Origin: Bacteriovorax sp. UBA1852
Lineage (GTDB): Bacteria; Bdellovibrionota; Bacteriovoracia; Bacteriovoracales; Bacteriovoracaceae
Reading direction: 5' to 3'
DNA: 7,443 nt
Assembly (NCBI GenBank): GCA_002338505.1
Contig: DDIK01000092.1
Location: 1-7,443 of the forward strand
The translations under genes were made by a program, and so were the position numbers. Shown here one piece after another: positions 1 through 6,658 of the stretch. Below the pieces are notes generated by a model. The model made no database searches, was not told where the DNA came from, and saw only the letters and a list, made by a program, of their open reading frames with translations. How positions within the stretch are numbered: the stretch's first letter is position 1; every line of letters starts with the position of its first letter.

Positions 1-245
1 TAGGTGAGTGGGGAATAAATATTTCTGGTGGCCAAAAGCAAAGGCTTTCATTAGCGCGAACTTTGAGTCGAAATCCAGAAGTCCTTCTCTTAGATGATTG
101 TCTCTCTGCTGTAGACACTATCACGGAGAACTTAATCCTTAAAAGGCTTGATGAATATATGTCAGGAAAGACAATTATATGGGTGGCCCATAGGGACTCG
201 ACTTTAAAATATTGTGATCAAATTATAAATATGGAGGCCCTATGA
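1..245 (+). CDS. ABC exporter half-transporter, C-terminal end of the ATPase domain (partial, 5' cut by window)
   Basis: The frame is open from the window edge (first whole codon at base 3) to a TGA at 243-245, so only the end of the nucleotide-binding domain is present. Visible in order: the X-loop/signature stretch GEWGINISGGQKQRLSLAR (3-59), Walker B VLLLDD (about 81-98), the D-loop SAVD, and the H-loop in VAHRDS with its switch histidine. The catalytic Glu after Walker B is replaced by Asp (LLLDD instead of LLLDE). In known heterodimeric exporters (TM287, BmrC, MdlA) this marks the subunit that builds the degenerate ATP site, while its intact ISGGQ signature completes the competent site of its partner. 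It overlaps the next gene by four bases (ATGA), which indicates translational coupling and an obligate pair. The TTG at 63 is internal, because the signature motif lies upstream of it. Substrate cannot be told. Confidence 0.93.
   Translation, partial: GEWGINISGGQKQRLSLARTLSRNPEVLLLDDCLSAVDTITENLILKRLDEYMSGKTIIWVAHRDSTLKYCDQIINMEAL
233..237 (+). promoter_or_regulatory. Shine-Dalgarno for the second ABC subunit
   Basis: GGAGG lies inside the end of the upstream ABC gene, four bases before the ATG at 242. It fixes the start within the ATGA stop-start overlap and supports coupled translation of the two subunits. Confidence 0.7.
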
Positions 246-2038
246 GTGATAGCTCCTTCATTGCAATAGATGATCAGGATGAGTCAAAAGCACAACATGA
301 AAGTGGACTTCGATCTATTATCTTTCTCTTTAAATTCGCCAAAGATTATCTCAGTAAGATTCTCTTTGGATTACTCCTCATTCTCTTATATGCCTGCTTT
401 ACTATGTTCTCTGGTTATTTCATGGGTCTTCTAGTTGGTGAAGGGCTAGTTCAAAAGAATTGGAATCTCTCGATTCGCTATGCTTGTATCATATTAAGTT
501 TTGAAGTCTTATCTTTTTCATTTAATTACTTTGGTAGAAAGATTCTTTCAATTAATTCAAGTCATATGATCTACAATATGAGGCGAGAATTATTTTCTCT
601 CTTACCTCGTCTGCCTCTAAGTCTACTCGATCGCTGGCCTGAAGGTAGAGTTGTGACAAGACTCACTCATGATGTAGAGACTGTTGAAACTTTCTTTACG
701 GGAAGTTTGGCCAGACTATCTAGTGCACTTTTCTTGGCGTTTATAAGTATGGTTGCCATGCTTACAACTGATCTCTATTTAGGTCTCATTATCATTGTAT
801 CTATGATCCCGGCCCTGTCGATTGTGCTTTTAACAAGATCTAAAGTAAATAAGTTAACTAGGGCCATGAGCAAGTACTCTTCTGCAATTAATTCTAAACT
901 TAGCGAATATATCGACGGTCTATATATTATGAGAAGCTTCGGACTAGAGAGCTGGTCAATGGATCAATTTTCTGGCGTTGTTAAAGATCATGTGGATAAA
1001 AGCCTTGAGACAAATCTCTTCTATGGTTGGTCTAGGCCTTTGGTTTCTTTTCTCTGTGGCCTACCTCTCATCCTCTTAGTTTGGTTTGGCGGAAATATGG
1101 TCTTAGAGGGCTCGATCACAATTGCCATCTTTGTAGCATTTCTAAGATATAGTGAGAGATTCTTTATGCCAGTGATGATGCTCTTTAGAGAGATTCATGT
1201 AATTCTTCAAGCTTTCACTAATGCCAACCGTGTTGCAAATTTCTTAGAGCTTAAAACTGAAAATGAATTCTTTGATTCAAATAAGAGTGAAAATCACCTC
1301 ATTCATGGAGAAGTAAATTTTAAGAATGTCTGGATGACTTACACTAAAGAGCCTAAGTGGTCCTTAAAAGATGTGAGTTTTAAAACTGAAGTTGGTGAAA
1401 ATATAGGAATTGTTGGTGCTACTGGGAGTGGTAAAACAACAATGATCAGTGTTCTCTCAAGACTCTATGATTATCAAAAGGGCGAGATATTAATTGATGG
1501 TGTCTCGATAAAAGACTGGAATATTGATAATCTTAGGTCTCAAATTGGGCTCGTCTCACAAGACGTCACTCTCTTTAAAGGTACTTTAAGAGATAACTTA
1601 ACAGTTAATCCAGAAATTACTGATGATTATATTTCTTATATTGCTGAGAAAACAGGTCTTAAGTTTGTTTTAGAAAGAAATCAGATAGGACTCTATGATC
1701 ATGTTATTGATGGTGGAAAGAACTTTAGTGCAGGTGAGAAGCAAATCATTTCACTAACAAGAGTTTGCTTACTCTCTCCTCGAATACTAATTCTAGATGA
1801 GGCCACTGCAAATATTGATCCTTTCTATGAGAAGCTCTTACATGATGGCGTCTCTTTTTTGATGAAGGAGAGAACATCATTTATCATTGCCCATAGACTC
1901 GATACGATTAAGGAGTGTAATAGACTACTTGTATTTGATGGCGGTGAACTTGTTGAATTTGATACACCTAAGAATCTAGAGGCGAAAAAAGGCTACTTTT
2001 ATAAATTAAAAACTGATCCTTCTCTTTGGGTTGATTAA
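242..2038 (+). CDS. ABC exporter half-transporter, catalytically competent subunit (MdlB/TM288-like)
   Basis: A 598-residue fused membrane-plus-ATPase protein of normal length for type IV exporters. The N-terminal part has hydrophobic segments near residues 38-66, 76-97, 153-198 and 262-305, with the family's typical intracellular stretch (LLDRWPEGRVVTRLTHDVE, 128-146). The ATPase domain has an A-loop Tyr (Y367), Walker A GATGSGKTT (392-400), Q-loop Q440, signature FSAGEKQ (495-501), Walker B ILILDE with catalytic E520, and switch H551. The signature deviates from LSGGQ, which fits a heterodimer: this subunit gives a good Walker A/B/Glu and a poor signature, and its upstream partner gives the reverse. 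It probably exports a lipid, drug or peptide from the inner membrane; the substrate is not readable. The ATG is supported by GGAGG at 233-237 and by the ATGA overlap. Its stop interlocks with the stop of the convergent gene. Confidence 0.95.
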   Translation: MSDSSFIAIDDQDESKAQHESGLRSIIFLFKFAKDYLSKILFGLLLILLYACFTMFSGYFMGLLVGEGLVQKNWNLSIRYACIILSFEVLSFSFNYFGRKILSINSSHMIYNMRRELFSLLPRLPLSLLDRWPEGRVVTRLTHDVETVETFFTGSLARLSSALFLAFISMVAMLTTDLYLGLIIIVSMIPALSIVLLTRSKVNKLTRAMSKYSSAINSKLSEYIDGLYIMRSFGLESWSMDQFSGVVKDHVDKSLETNLFYGWSRPLVSFLCGLPLILLVWFGGNMVLEGSITIAIFVAFLRYSERFFMPVMMLFREIHVILQAFTNANRVANFLELKTENEFFDSNKSENHLIHGEVNFKNVWMTYTKEPKWSLKDVSFKTEVGENIGIVGATGSGKTTMISVLSRLYDYQKGEILIDGVSIKDWNIDNLRSQIGLVSQDVTLFKGTLRDNLTVNPEITDDYISYIAEKTGLKFVLERNQIGLYDHVIDGGKNFSAGEKQIISLTRVCLLSPRILILDEATANIDPFYEKLLHDGVSFLMKERTSFIIAHRLDTIKECNRLLVFDGGELVEFDTPKNLEAKKGYFYKLKTDPSLWVD

Positions 2039-3009
2039 GGACTGAGAAGAATTCCATGGGCCATATTTACTTTCATAGGATGAACTCTCTCGATCCCAAG
2101 CGCTTGCATGTATCCTAGAACTAGAGCAAGGTTTGTAACATCAGTACTAGCATATTCACCACCAACCTGCTTATCAGTTAACTTTGACCTTTCAAGGAGT
2201 GCATTTAAAAGATCATTTTGGGTGTAGTAAGGATTCTTCCCTGTTTGATTTCTAATACTATAAAAATGTACACCACCAACTCCGACGACGTAGAGGTCTT
2301 TTATATCGCCAATAATTTCTTTTGCAGACTCTCCGGCATATTTCCTTGCGTAGTCCATCGCGCGGATGGCCCCAGGTTTCGTCAGAGGATTAGGGGAGCT
2401 CTTTTTTTGAAGAAGCTCGAGAACTTCTTTTTTAAAGCTAACAGAGGCAAGTTTTCCAAGATAAATATTCTTGCTCTTATTTCTTGCTTTAACGATTTGC
2501 ATGCTACCGCCACCGATGTCCCAAACAACAAGATTTTGTTCTTTGGCCTTTGATTTGGCGGCATTAAAAGCGATAAGTGCTTCCGTGGTTTGATTAATCG
2601 TTGAAACTTCAATTTGGACTCGCTCTTTAATAGCATTCTTAAAATATTTAGAATTCTTAGCTGATCTAAAAGCAGCTGTTGCTACAGCATTAAAGACGCT
2701 TGCACCTTTTTCTTGTGCAATACTTTTTAATTCAGCAATTTGATCGAGCGAGTGATAGATAAAGTCTTTTCTAAAGTAGTTCTTATTCTTTAAGAGATGA
2801 TCTTTTAACTCAATGGCCCTACTGGCCTCATAGAGAACGTTGATTATTTTTTCTTGGCAGCGATCAATTCTTGCAACGACCATTTTAGTTGAGCCTGAGC
2901 CGATATCAAATGACGCTTTGGTGACTTCACATTTATTAATAGATGTTTGATCTAATTGTGCACATGAAACAAGAAAACTTAAAATTAAGAATAATCTAAC
3001 GATAGACAA
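2035..3009 (-). CDS. Ppx/GppA-like phosphatase domain in a predicted lipoprotein
   Basis: A 324-residue protein starting with a lipoprotein signal: hydrophobic residues 4-15 and lipobox LVSC with the acylatable Cys at 16. The rest is an ASKHA fold like the Ppx/GppA exopolyphosphatase / pppGpp phosphatase family: phosphate-1 loop FDIGSGSTK (34-42), ATAAFRSAKN (110-119), phosphate-2 loop WDIGGGSMQIV (163-173), a GVGG turn (243-246) and a C-terminal AHGILL. The family motif EEAR is here TTEA (141-144), so one acidic residue and the Arg are missing and activity is uncertain. The length matches a single Ppx/GppA core without the HD-like C-terminal domain of long Ppx. Cytoplasmic Ppx/GppA acts on polyphosphate or pppGpp; a lipidated, exported form must meet another or extracellular substrate. 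An ecto-apyrase-like role is an alternative, but ATAAFR favours Ppx. The TTG start is set by AGGAGA at 3020-3015. The gene overlaps the methyltransferase by 14 bases. Confidence 0.85.
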   Translation of the reverse strand: MSIVRLFLILSFLVSCAQLDQTSINKCEVTKASFDIGSGSTKMVVARIDRCQEKIINVLYEASRAIELKDHLLKNKNYFRKDFIYHSLDQIAELKSIAQEKGASVFNAVATAAFRSAKNSKYFKNAIKERVQIEVSTINQTTEALIAFNAAKSKAKEQNLVVWDIGGGSMQIVKARNKSKNIYLGKLASVSFKKEVLELLQKKSSPNPLTKPGAIRAMDYARKYAGESAKEIIGDIKDLYVVGVGGVHFYSIRNQTGKNPYYTQNDLLNALLERSKLTDKQVGGEYASTDVTNLALVLGYMQALGIERVHPMKVNMAHGILLSP

Positions 3010-4147
3010 ATGCTTCTCCTCGAACTTTATCTATTTTATCGTTATTTACGCGCGTTTTATTTAAGTTATTCTCTTTATCTTTTAAATATTTCTTATACAT
3101 CTTCTTGATTACCTGACCAATAGCTTTGCCTAATAGGGGAGGAACTGCGTTTCCAATCTGTCTCCACTGCGCGGATAGAGGCCCATGAAAAACAAAGTCA
3201 TTTGGAAAACTTTGAATCTTTGCCGCTTCTCTTTGAGTAAGATAGCGATTTTCAACAGGGTGGTAGTAACTATGACGATGAGTCATTATTGTTGGTGAGA
3301 CAGCAGACCTATCTAGTCTTTGATATTTCGTTTGCCTAAATCTTCCTTCTCTTAAGTTTTCCCAGTCAACATCAAGTTTAAGTGACTTTGTAAGATAGAG
3401 ATCCTCATCACGCTTATAGCGAATTCCCTTTCCTTCAGGAATACGTTTTAGTCTTTTAATATCAATTTTTGATTTAATCTGCGCATCGTCAATATTATGA
3501 TTAAAGACTTCACCTTTCTTTGTTTGAATATCGGTAAGAACATCGCCAACAGTAACTGGAGGATGATATTTCTTAGCTCTTTCAATATCATGAGTAACTT
3601 TTGGAAACTCAATGGTGTCATTAACACGAGAGCCTATGAAAATTGTTCTCCTTCTTTTTTCAGGTACACCATAGTGTTGAGCGCTGAGAACTTGAACGTC
3701 TATATTATAACCAAGAGAATTAAACTTCTTAAATATGGCCCTAAGAGTACTTTCGTTTTTCTTTGCGAGAAGACCCGTTACATTCTCAATGACAACGTAT
3801 GTTGGCTTTGTGAGACGAACAATTCTTAAGAACTCCATGAAGAGCTGGTTTCTCTGGTCTTCAGGATTTCCTGGGCCGACAGTTGAAAAACCCTGACAAG
3901 GTGGACCACCAACAATGAGATCAACTTGTTGATCATCAAGAAGCCTTAGTACTTCTTTGTTGCTCAACTTTCTTATGTCACCAAGATAGGTCTGTGCATA
4001 TTTGTGATTGTGCTTAAAGGTCTCAATAGCATGCTTTTCATAATCGATACCAAGGATACATCGCATGCCTGCTTGTTCTAAGCCGCAAGAGAAGCCTCCA
4101 GCACCGCTAAAGATGTCGATAAAATTAAACTTTCCGTGTTTACTCAT
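2996..4147 (-). CDS. C5-cytosine DNA methyltransferase (solitary)
   Basis: A 383-residue protein with the motifs of m5C methyltransferases in canonical order: motif I FIDIFSGAGGFSCGLEQAG (9-27, AdoMet binding), motif IV GGPPCQGFS with catalytic C84 (80-88), motif VI ENV (121-123), motif VIII QHYGVPEKRRRTIFIG (157-172), motif IX REAAKIQSFP (306-315) and motif X IGNAVPP (331-337). The region between VIII and IX (about 175-300) should hold the target-recognition domain; its specificity cannot be read. It is full length and shows no sign of decay. A basic tail (about 345-383) follows motif X. It transfers methyl from AdoMet to C5 of cytosine in duplex DNA. Neither flank holds an endonuclease or a Vsr gene, so it appears to be an orphan, perhaps regulatory or protective. 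The ATG at 4147 has only a weak SD (GGCGGA); a good promoter lies about 25-55 bases upstream. Confidence 0.96.
   Translation of the reverse strand: MSKHGKFNFIDIFSGAGGFSCGLEQAGMRCILGIDYEKHAIETFKHNHKYAQTYLGDIRKLSNKEVLRLLDDQQVDLIVGGPPCQGFSTVGPGNPEDQRNQLFMEFLRIVRLTKPTYVVIENVTGLLAKKNESTLRAIFKKFNSLGYNIDVQVLSAQHYGVPEKRRRTIFIGSRVNDTIEFPKVTHDIERAKKYHPPVTVGDVLTDIQTKKGEVFNHNIDDAQIKSKIDIKRLKRIPEGKGIRYKRDEDLYLTKSLKLDVDWENLREGRFRQTKYQRLDRSAVSPTIMTHRHSYYHPVENRYLTQREAAKIQSFPNDFVFHGPLSAQWRQIGNAVPPLLGKAIGQVIKKMYKKYLKDKENNLNKTRVNNDKIDKVRGEAFVYR
3015..3020 (-). promoter_or_regulatory. Shine-Dalgarno deciding the TTG start of the Ppx-like lipoprotein
   Basis: On the minus strand AGGAGA is followed by five bases and then TTG (3009-3007). 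The site lies inside the 3' end of the methyltransferase gene. It supports the TTG start and coupled translation. The resulting N-terminus begins with a short basic-hydrophobic lipoprotein signal, which agrees. Confidence 0.65.
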
Positions 4148-4171
4148 ATTTTCCGCCGTGAATGAGTTATA

Positions 4172-4201
4172 ATTATGGCTTTAACCAAATGTATTTGTCA
4201 A
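4172..4201 (-). promoter_or_regulatory. Predicted sigma-70-type promoter of the methyltransferase
   Basis: On the minus strand a perfect TTGACA (4201-4196) is followed after 18 bases by CATAAT (4177-4172), five of six matches to TATAAT. A start of transcription near 4165 would give a leader of under 20 bases before the ATG at 4147. An ATAATTAT palindrome (4169-4176) overlaps the -10 box and could be an operator, but this is speculation. Confidence 0.5.
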
Positions 4202-4251
4202 TTATTTAGGACACTTATCTATTGCGTCTGATAAGAAATTTAGTCCACTAC

Positions 4252-4280
4252 TACATTCTAGCGCCATAGTTGATTATAAT
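4252..4280 (+). promoter_or_regulatory. Possible promoter of the mnmA-like operon
   Basis: A perfect TATAAT occurs at 4275-4280, and 17 bases upstream lies only a poor -35 (TACATT, 4252-4257). The predicted transcript would begin close to the ribosome binding site at 4288-4295, giving a very short leader. No other convincing promoter was seen in this 154-base divergent spacer. Confidence 0.35.
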
Positions 4281-4287
4281 AAATAAG

Positions 4288-4295
4288 AGGAAGGA
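4288..4295 (+). promoter_or_regulatory. Shine-Dalgarno deciding the TTG start of the MnmA-like gene
   Basis: AGGAAGGA precedes TTG at 4302 with six bases between. There is no in-frame ATG upstream, and the first downstream ATG (4336) would remove the first beta strand of the PP-loop fold, so the TTG is the likely start. Confidence 0.65.
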
Positions 4296-4301
4296 ATTAA
4301 T

Positions 4302-5528
4302 TTGGAATTAAAACAAGGTCAGACAATTGTCATTGGTATGGACGGCGGCATTGAGTCAGCGGTTGCAGCCTATTTATTAAAGAAGCAGGGCTATAATTGC
4401 ATCGCAATTTCTGTCATCTATCTTGAAAATGATGAAGAATTCACTGAGATGTTCAAGTCTTTTCTCCCCGATGACCTTGAGAGGGTTAAGTTAATTTGTC
4501 AGGCCCTTGAAATACCTTTCTATGCCACAAACGCATCAGAATTATTCTTTGATAAGGTATCAAAACAAATTGTAAGTGCTAGATTAAGTGCGAATAGATA
4601 TGAGCCTCAAGTTGATAGAACGGCCGTTATTTTTTCAACTCTTATTCAAAAGGCAAAAAGCTTTAATGCTGATGTTGTTGCAACCGGGCACTCTTGTAAA
4701 ATTTTAAAGAATCACAATACCGGAAAGTTAAACCTCTTTGCAGCAAACGATCTCAGTGAAGACGATAGCTATTATCTTTCAAAACTTCCATACGATTTAC
4801 TTTCATATATATATCTTCCTTTGTCTGATCTTAAGCGTGAAGAAGTTCTTAAGGTATCAAAACTTATTCCAGTCCAGTTCAAACTCGATAAGTTAAGCAG
4901 AAGAGAAGAGAGACTTAAGATTATGGAGCACGAAGAACTCTATAAGTACATCCATAAGCACTCAGCTCCTTCGCTTAGAAGCGATGGTCTGATCATGACA
5001 AATTTTGATAGCTCTACGCTTGGGGATAATGTGGGACTTGAGCATTACTTCTTAGGGCAAGGAGAATTTCCTATAAAGAATAAGCCAAACTTAGATAAGG
5101 AATCAGTCGTTTCAAGAATTGTGACCAACCAGGGTATGGTTTATGTCGAAAAGAGATCTAAGCTTTTTTTTAATCACTGCTATCTCGTAAAATTCTCATT
5201 TGAAGAAAACCTTAATCGCTCTCTCCCAATGGATGCTTATGCCATGACTCATCCCCGAGCAGAGCTAAAAAAATGTCGCCTATATTTTAAAAGTAACCGT
5301 TGTATATCAATTTCATTTAAAGAGGATGTTGAAGGGCAGTTACCTCGAGGCGGATATGTTGTGGTCTATAATAAAGCTGGCTCAGGTGGTCGAGTCATTG
5401 GTGGTGGGACAGTAAAATATTCTGGCTTCTTTGATGAAGAAGGTGAGTATAGAACCCATCCGAAAACAAAAGATGAAGAAGAAAAAGACATCGAAGAGAA
5501 ACAAAAGAGAAAAGAGCTGGGGTTTTAA
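4302..5528 (+). CDS. MnmA-like protein (divergent tRNA 2-thiouridylase paralogue lacking both catalytic cysteines)
   Basis: 408 residues, co-linear with MnmA over its whole length. N-terminal PP-loop domain: IVIGMDGGIESAVAAYLLKKQGY (9-31) matches VIVGMSGGVDSSVSALLLKEQGY of the real mnmA at 6708. ATGHSC (127-132) matches ATGHYC, and DDSYYLSKL (154-162) matches DQTYFLYTM. The central and C-terminal beta-barrel parts also align (HYFLGQ 248-253; GGYVVVY 350-356; GGRVIGGGTV 362-371). Key residues differ: the PP-loop is DGGIES instead of SGGVDS, the catalytic Cys of PNPDxxCN falls on D105, and the Cys of STGICFIGER is gone, with S-R-R-E-E in its place (199-203). Family chemistry (adenylation of wobble U34, then sulfur transfer through the two cysteines) therefore seems impossible in its usual form. 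A charged tail (about 376-408) extends beyond the barrel. It could bind tRNA, regulate or partner MnmA, or do other chemistry; none is shown. It probably leads an operon with the next two genes. Confidence 0.85.
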   Translation: MELKQGQTIVIGMDGGIESAVAAYLLKKQGYNCIAISVIYLENDEEFTEMFKSFLPDDLERVKLICQALEIPFYATNASELFFDKVSKQIVSARLSANRYEPQVDRTAVIFSTLIQKAKSFNADVVATGHSCKILKNHNTGKLNLFAANDLSEDDSYYLSKLPYDLLSYIYLPLSDLKREEVLKVSKLIPVQFKLDKLSRREERLKIMEHEELYKYIHKHSAPSLRSDGLIMTNFDSSTLGDNVGLEHYFLGQGEFPIKNKPNLDKESVVSRIVTNQGMVYVEKRSKLFFNHCYLVKFSFEENLNRSLPMDAYAMTHPRAELKKCRLYFKSNRCISISFKEDVEGQLPRGGYVVVYNKAGSGGRVIGGGTVKYSGFFDEEGEYRTHPKTKDEEEKDIEEKQKRKELGF

Positions 5529-5560
5529 TTATTTTAAATAATCTAAAGACTTTATTTATA

Positions 5561-6658
5561 TTGGTATCTATTGTGACGTCATCTTATGGCCTATCTCTGA
5601 GAGATTACGATAAGAAACCTAAGTCACCATATCATCTGGCTCGAGTGATCAGTAAATACAAGAAAGATGAATTTCATAAAACCTTTTTGAATTTTATCAA
5701 AGCATCTAGGCCTAGTCGCCTAATTACAACACCAGGTCACACAGCAGCGCGAGAGTTTATAATTAATCACATTAATACTGCAACAAATAAATCCGGTTCA
5801 GTATTTGTTGATTCTTTTGTTCCAGACTATGACAAACTGATACTGAAGTACCAAGATGATCTTAAGACCATGTCTTCAGAGTTTAAAAAAGGGAAGAAGT
5901 TTACAGAGAGTATGGTTAAGTTTTTAAAGTCAGCTAAGGGCATAAAGGGACATAATGTTATTTGGGAAAAAGCTGGAAAGTCTAAGCCTGAGGAATACAT
6001 TCTTTTAGGTGCAAATTACGATACTTTAAATATTGATAAGAAGACTCTTGAGCTTGCCCCGAATTCAAATCAACCAGGAGCCGATAATAATGCTTCAGCG
6101 GTAAGCATTTTATTATCGATGATAGAAGTCCTTAGTGAACTAGAACTTAAGAGATCAGTGCGCATTGTCTTCTATGACTTTGGTGAAATTGGTCAGGCCG
6201 GACTAGAAAATTATTACTCTAAATATATTAAAGACGATAAAGACAATAATATCTACGCTTATCTGCACCTTAAAATGCTTGGATATGACTCAAAAATTAA
6301 TGACAAAGAAAAGCGTTATGGGAATATGCTCACTTATATCTCAAAAAAAGATCAACCAAACTTTGAAAAAGAAAAGAGTATTTTTGAAACTCTCGATGAT
6401 CAGACACGTTTTATCAGTAAGTCTGTTCGTTTTAAGACGGTTGAGGGCGAGTATCTCTATGAGAAGTCGACTCTCTTTAGGGAGTCTGGTATTCCTAGTC
6501 TCGTCTACACTCAAAATGTGCTAAATGACTTTAATGATAAGCGGATTAACTCCTCAATGGACTTCGCAGAAACATTAAATATTAAAACTTTATATTCTAA
6601 TTATAAGTACGTCACAAGTGCCGTCTCGCATTGGCTTTTAATGCTCTCAAAGAAGTAA
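5561..6658 (+). CDS. Exported M28-family peptidase-fold protein, predicted inactive (pseudopeptidase)
   Basis: 365 residues from the first conventional start (TTG). The zinc-aminopeptidase M28 scaffold is clear: PSRLITTPGHTAAREFI (51-67), ILLGANYDT (147-155), PGADNNASAVSILL (172-185), VRIVFYDFGEIGQAGL (200-215), LHLKMLGY (235-242), FRESGIPSLVYTQ (306-318) and a final SSMDFAETLN. Against Aeromonas aminopeptidase-type ligands, the first His is N152, the bridging Asp N176, the general-base Glu G208, the third Asp K238 and the last His S303; only E209 and the helper Asp D154 remain. Zinc hydrolysis is therefore unlikely; a binding or scaffold role is inferred. Residues about 90-130 form a charged, probably helical insertion. 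Upstream codons in the same frame extend a secretion signal (LNNLKTLFILVSIVTSSYG), so the true start is probably an ATT at 5528 or 5531. It lies 32 bases or less after the mnmA-like gene. Confidence 0.85.
   Translation: MVSIVTSSYGLSLRDYDKKPKSPYHLARVISKYKKDEFHKTFLNFIKASRPSRLITTPGHTAAREFIINHINTATNKSGSVFVDSFVPDYDKLILKYQDDLKTMSSEFKKGKKFTESMVKFLKSAKGIKGHNVIWEKAGKSKPEEYILLGANYDTLNIDKKTLELAPNSNQPGADNNASAVSILLSMIEVLSELELKRSVRIVFYDFGEIGQAGLENYYSKYIKDDKDNNIYAYLHLKMLGYDSKINDKEKRYGNMLTYISKKDQPNFEKEKSIFETLDDQTRFISKSVRFKTVEGEYLYEKSTLFRESGIPSLVYTQNVLNDFNDKRINSSMDFAETLNIKTLYSNYKYVTSAVSHWLLMLSKK

Noticed and set aside
63..245. A 60-residue ORF beginning at TTG 63
   Set aside because: It is only the end of the cut ABC subunit; the same frame is open to the window edge and holds the signature motif upstream.
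2218..2636. Two small ORFs (2218-2553 on +, 2382-2636 on -) inside the lipoprotein gene
   Set aside because: Both lie wholly in a gene with clear Ppx/GppA motifs, have no recognisable motif, and are shadows.
3497..3829. Plus-strand ORF opposite the methyltransferase
   Set aside because: It is antisense to the motif VI-VIII region of a well-supported gene and has no domain-like sequence.
4302..5528. Calling this gene mnmA
   Set aside because: It lacks both catalytic cysteines and has an altered PP-loop; the functional mnmA is at 6708.
5529..5560. A rho-independent terminator between the mnmA-like and M28-like genes
   Set aside because: The stretch is AT-rich but has no GC-rich stem, and it seems to encode the signal peptide.
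6279..6524. Small ORF inside the M28-like gene in another frame
   Set aside because: It is a frame shadow with no ribosome binding site or motif.
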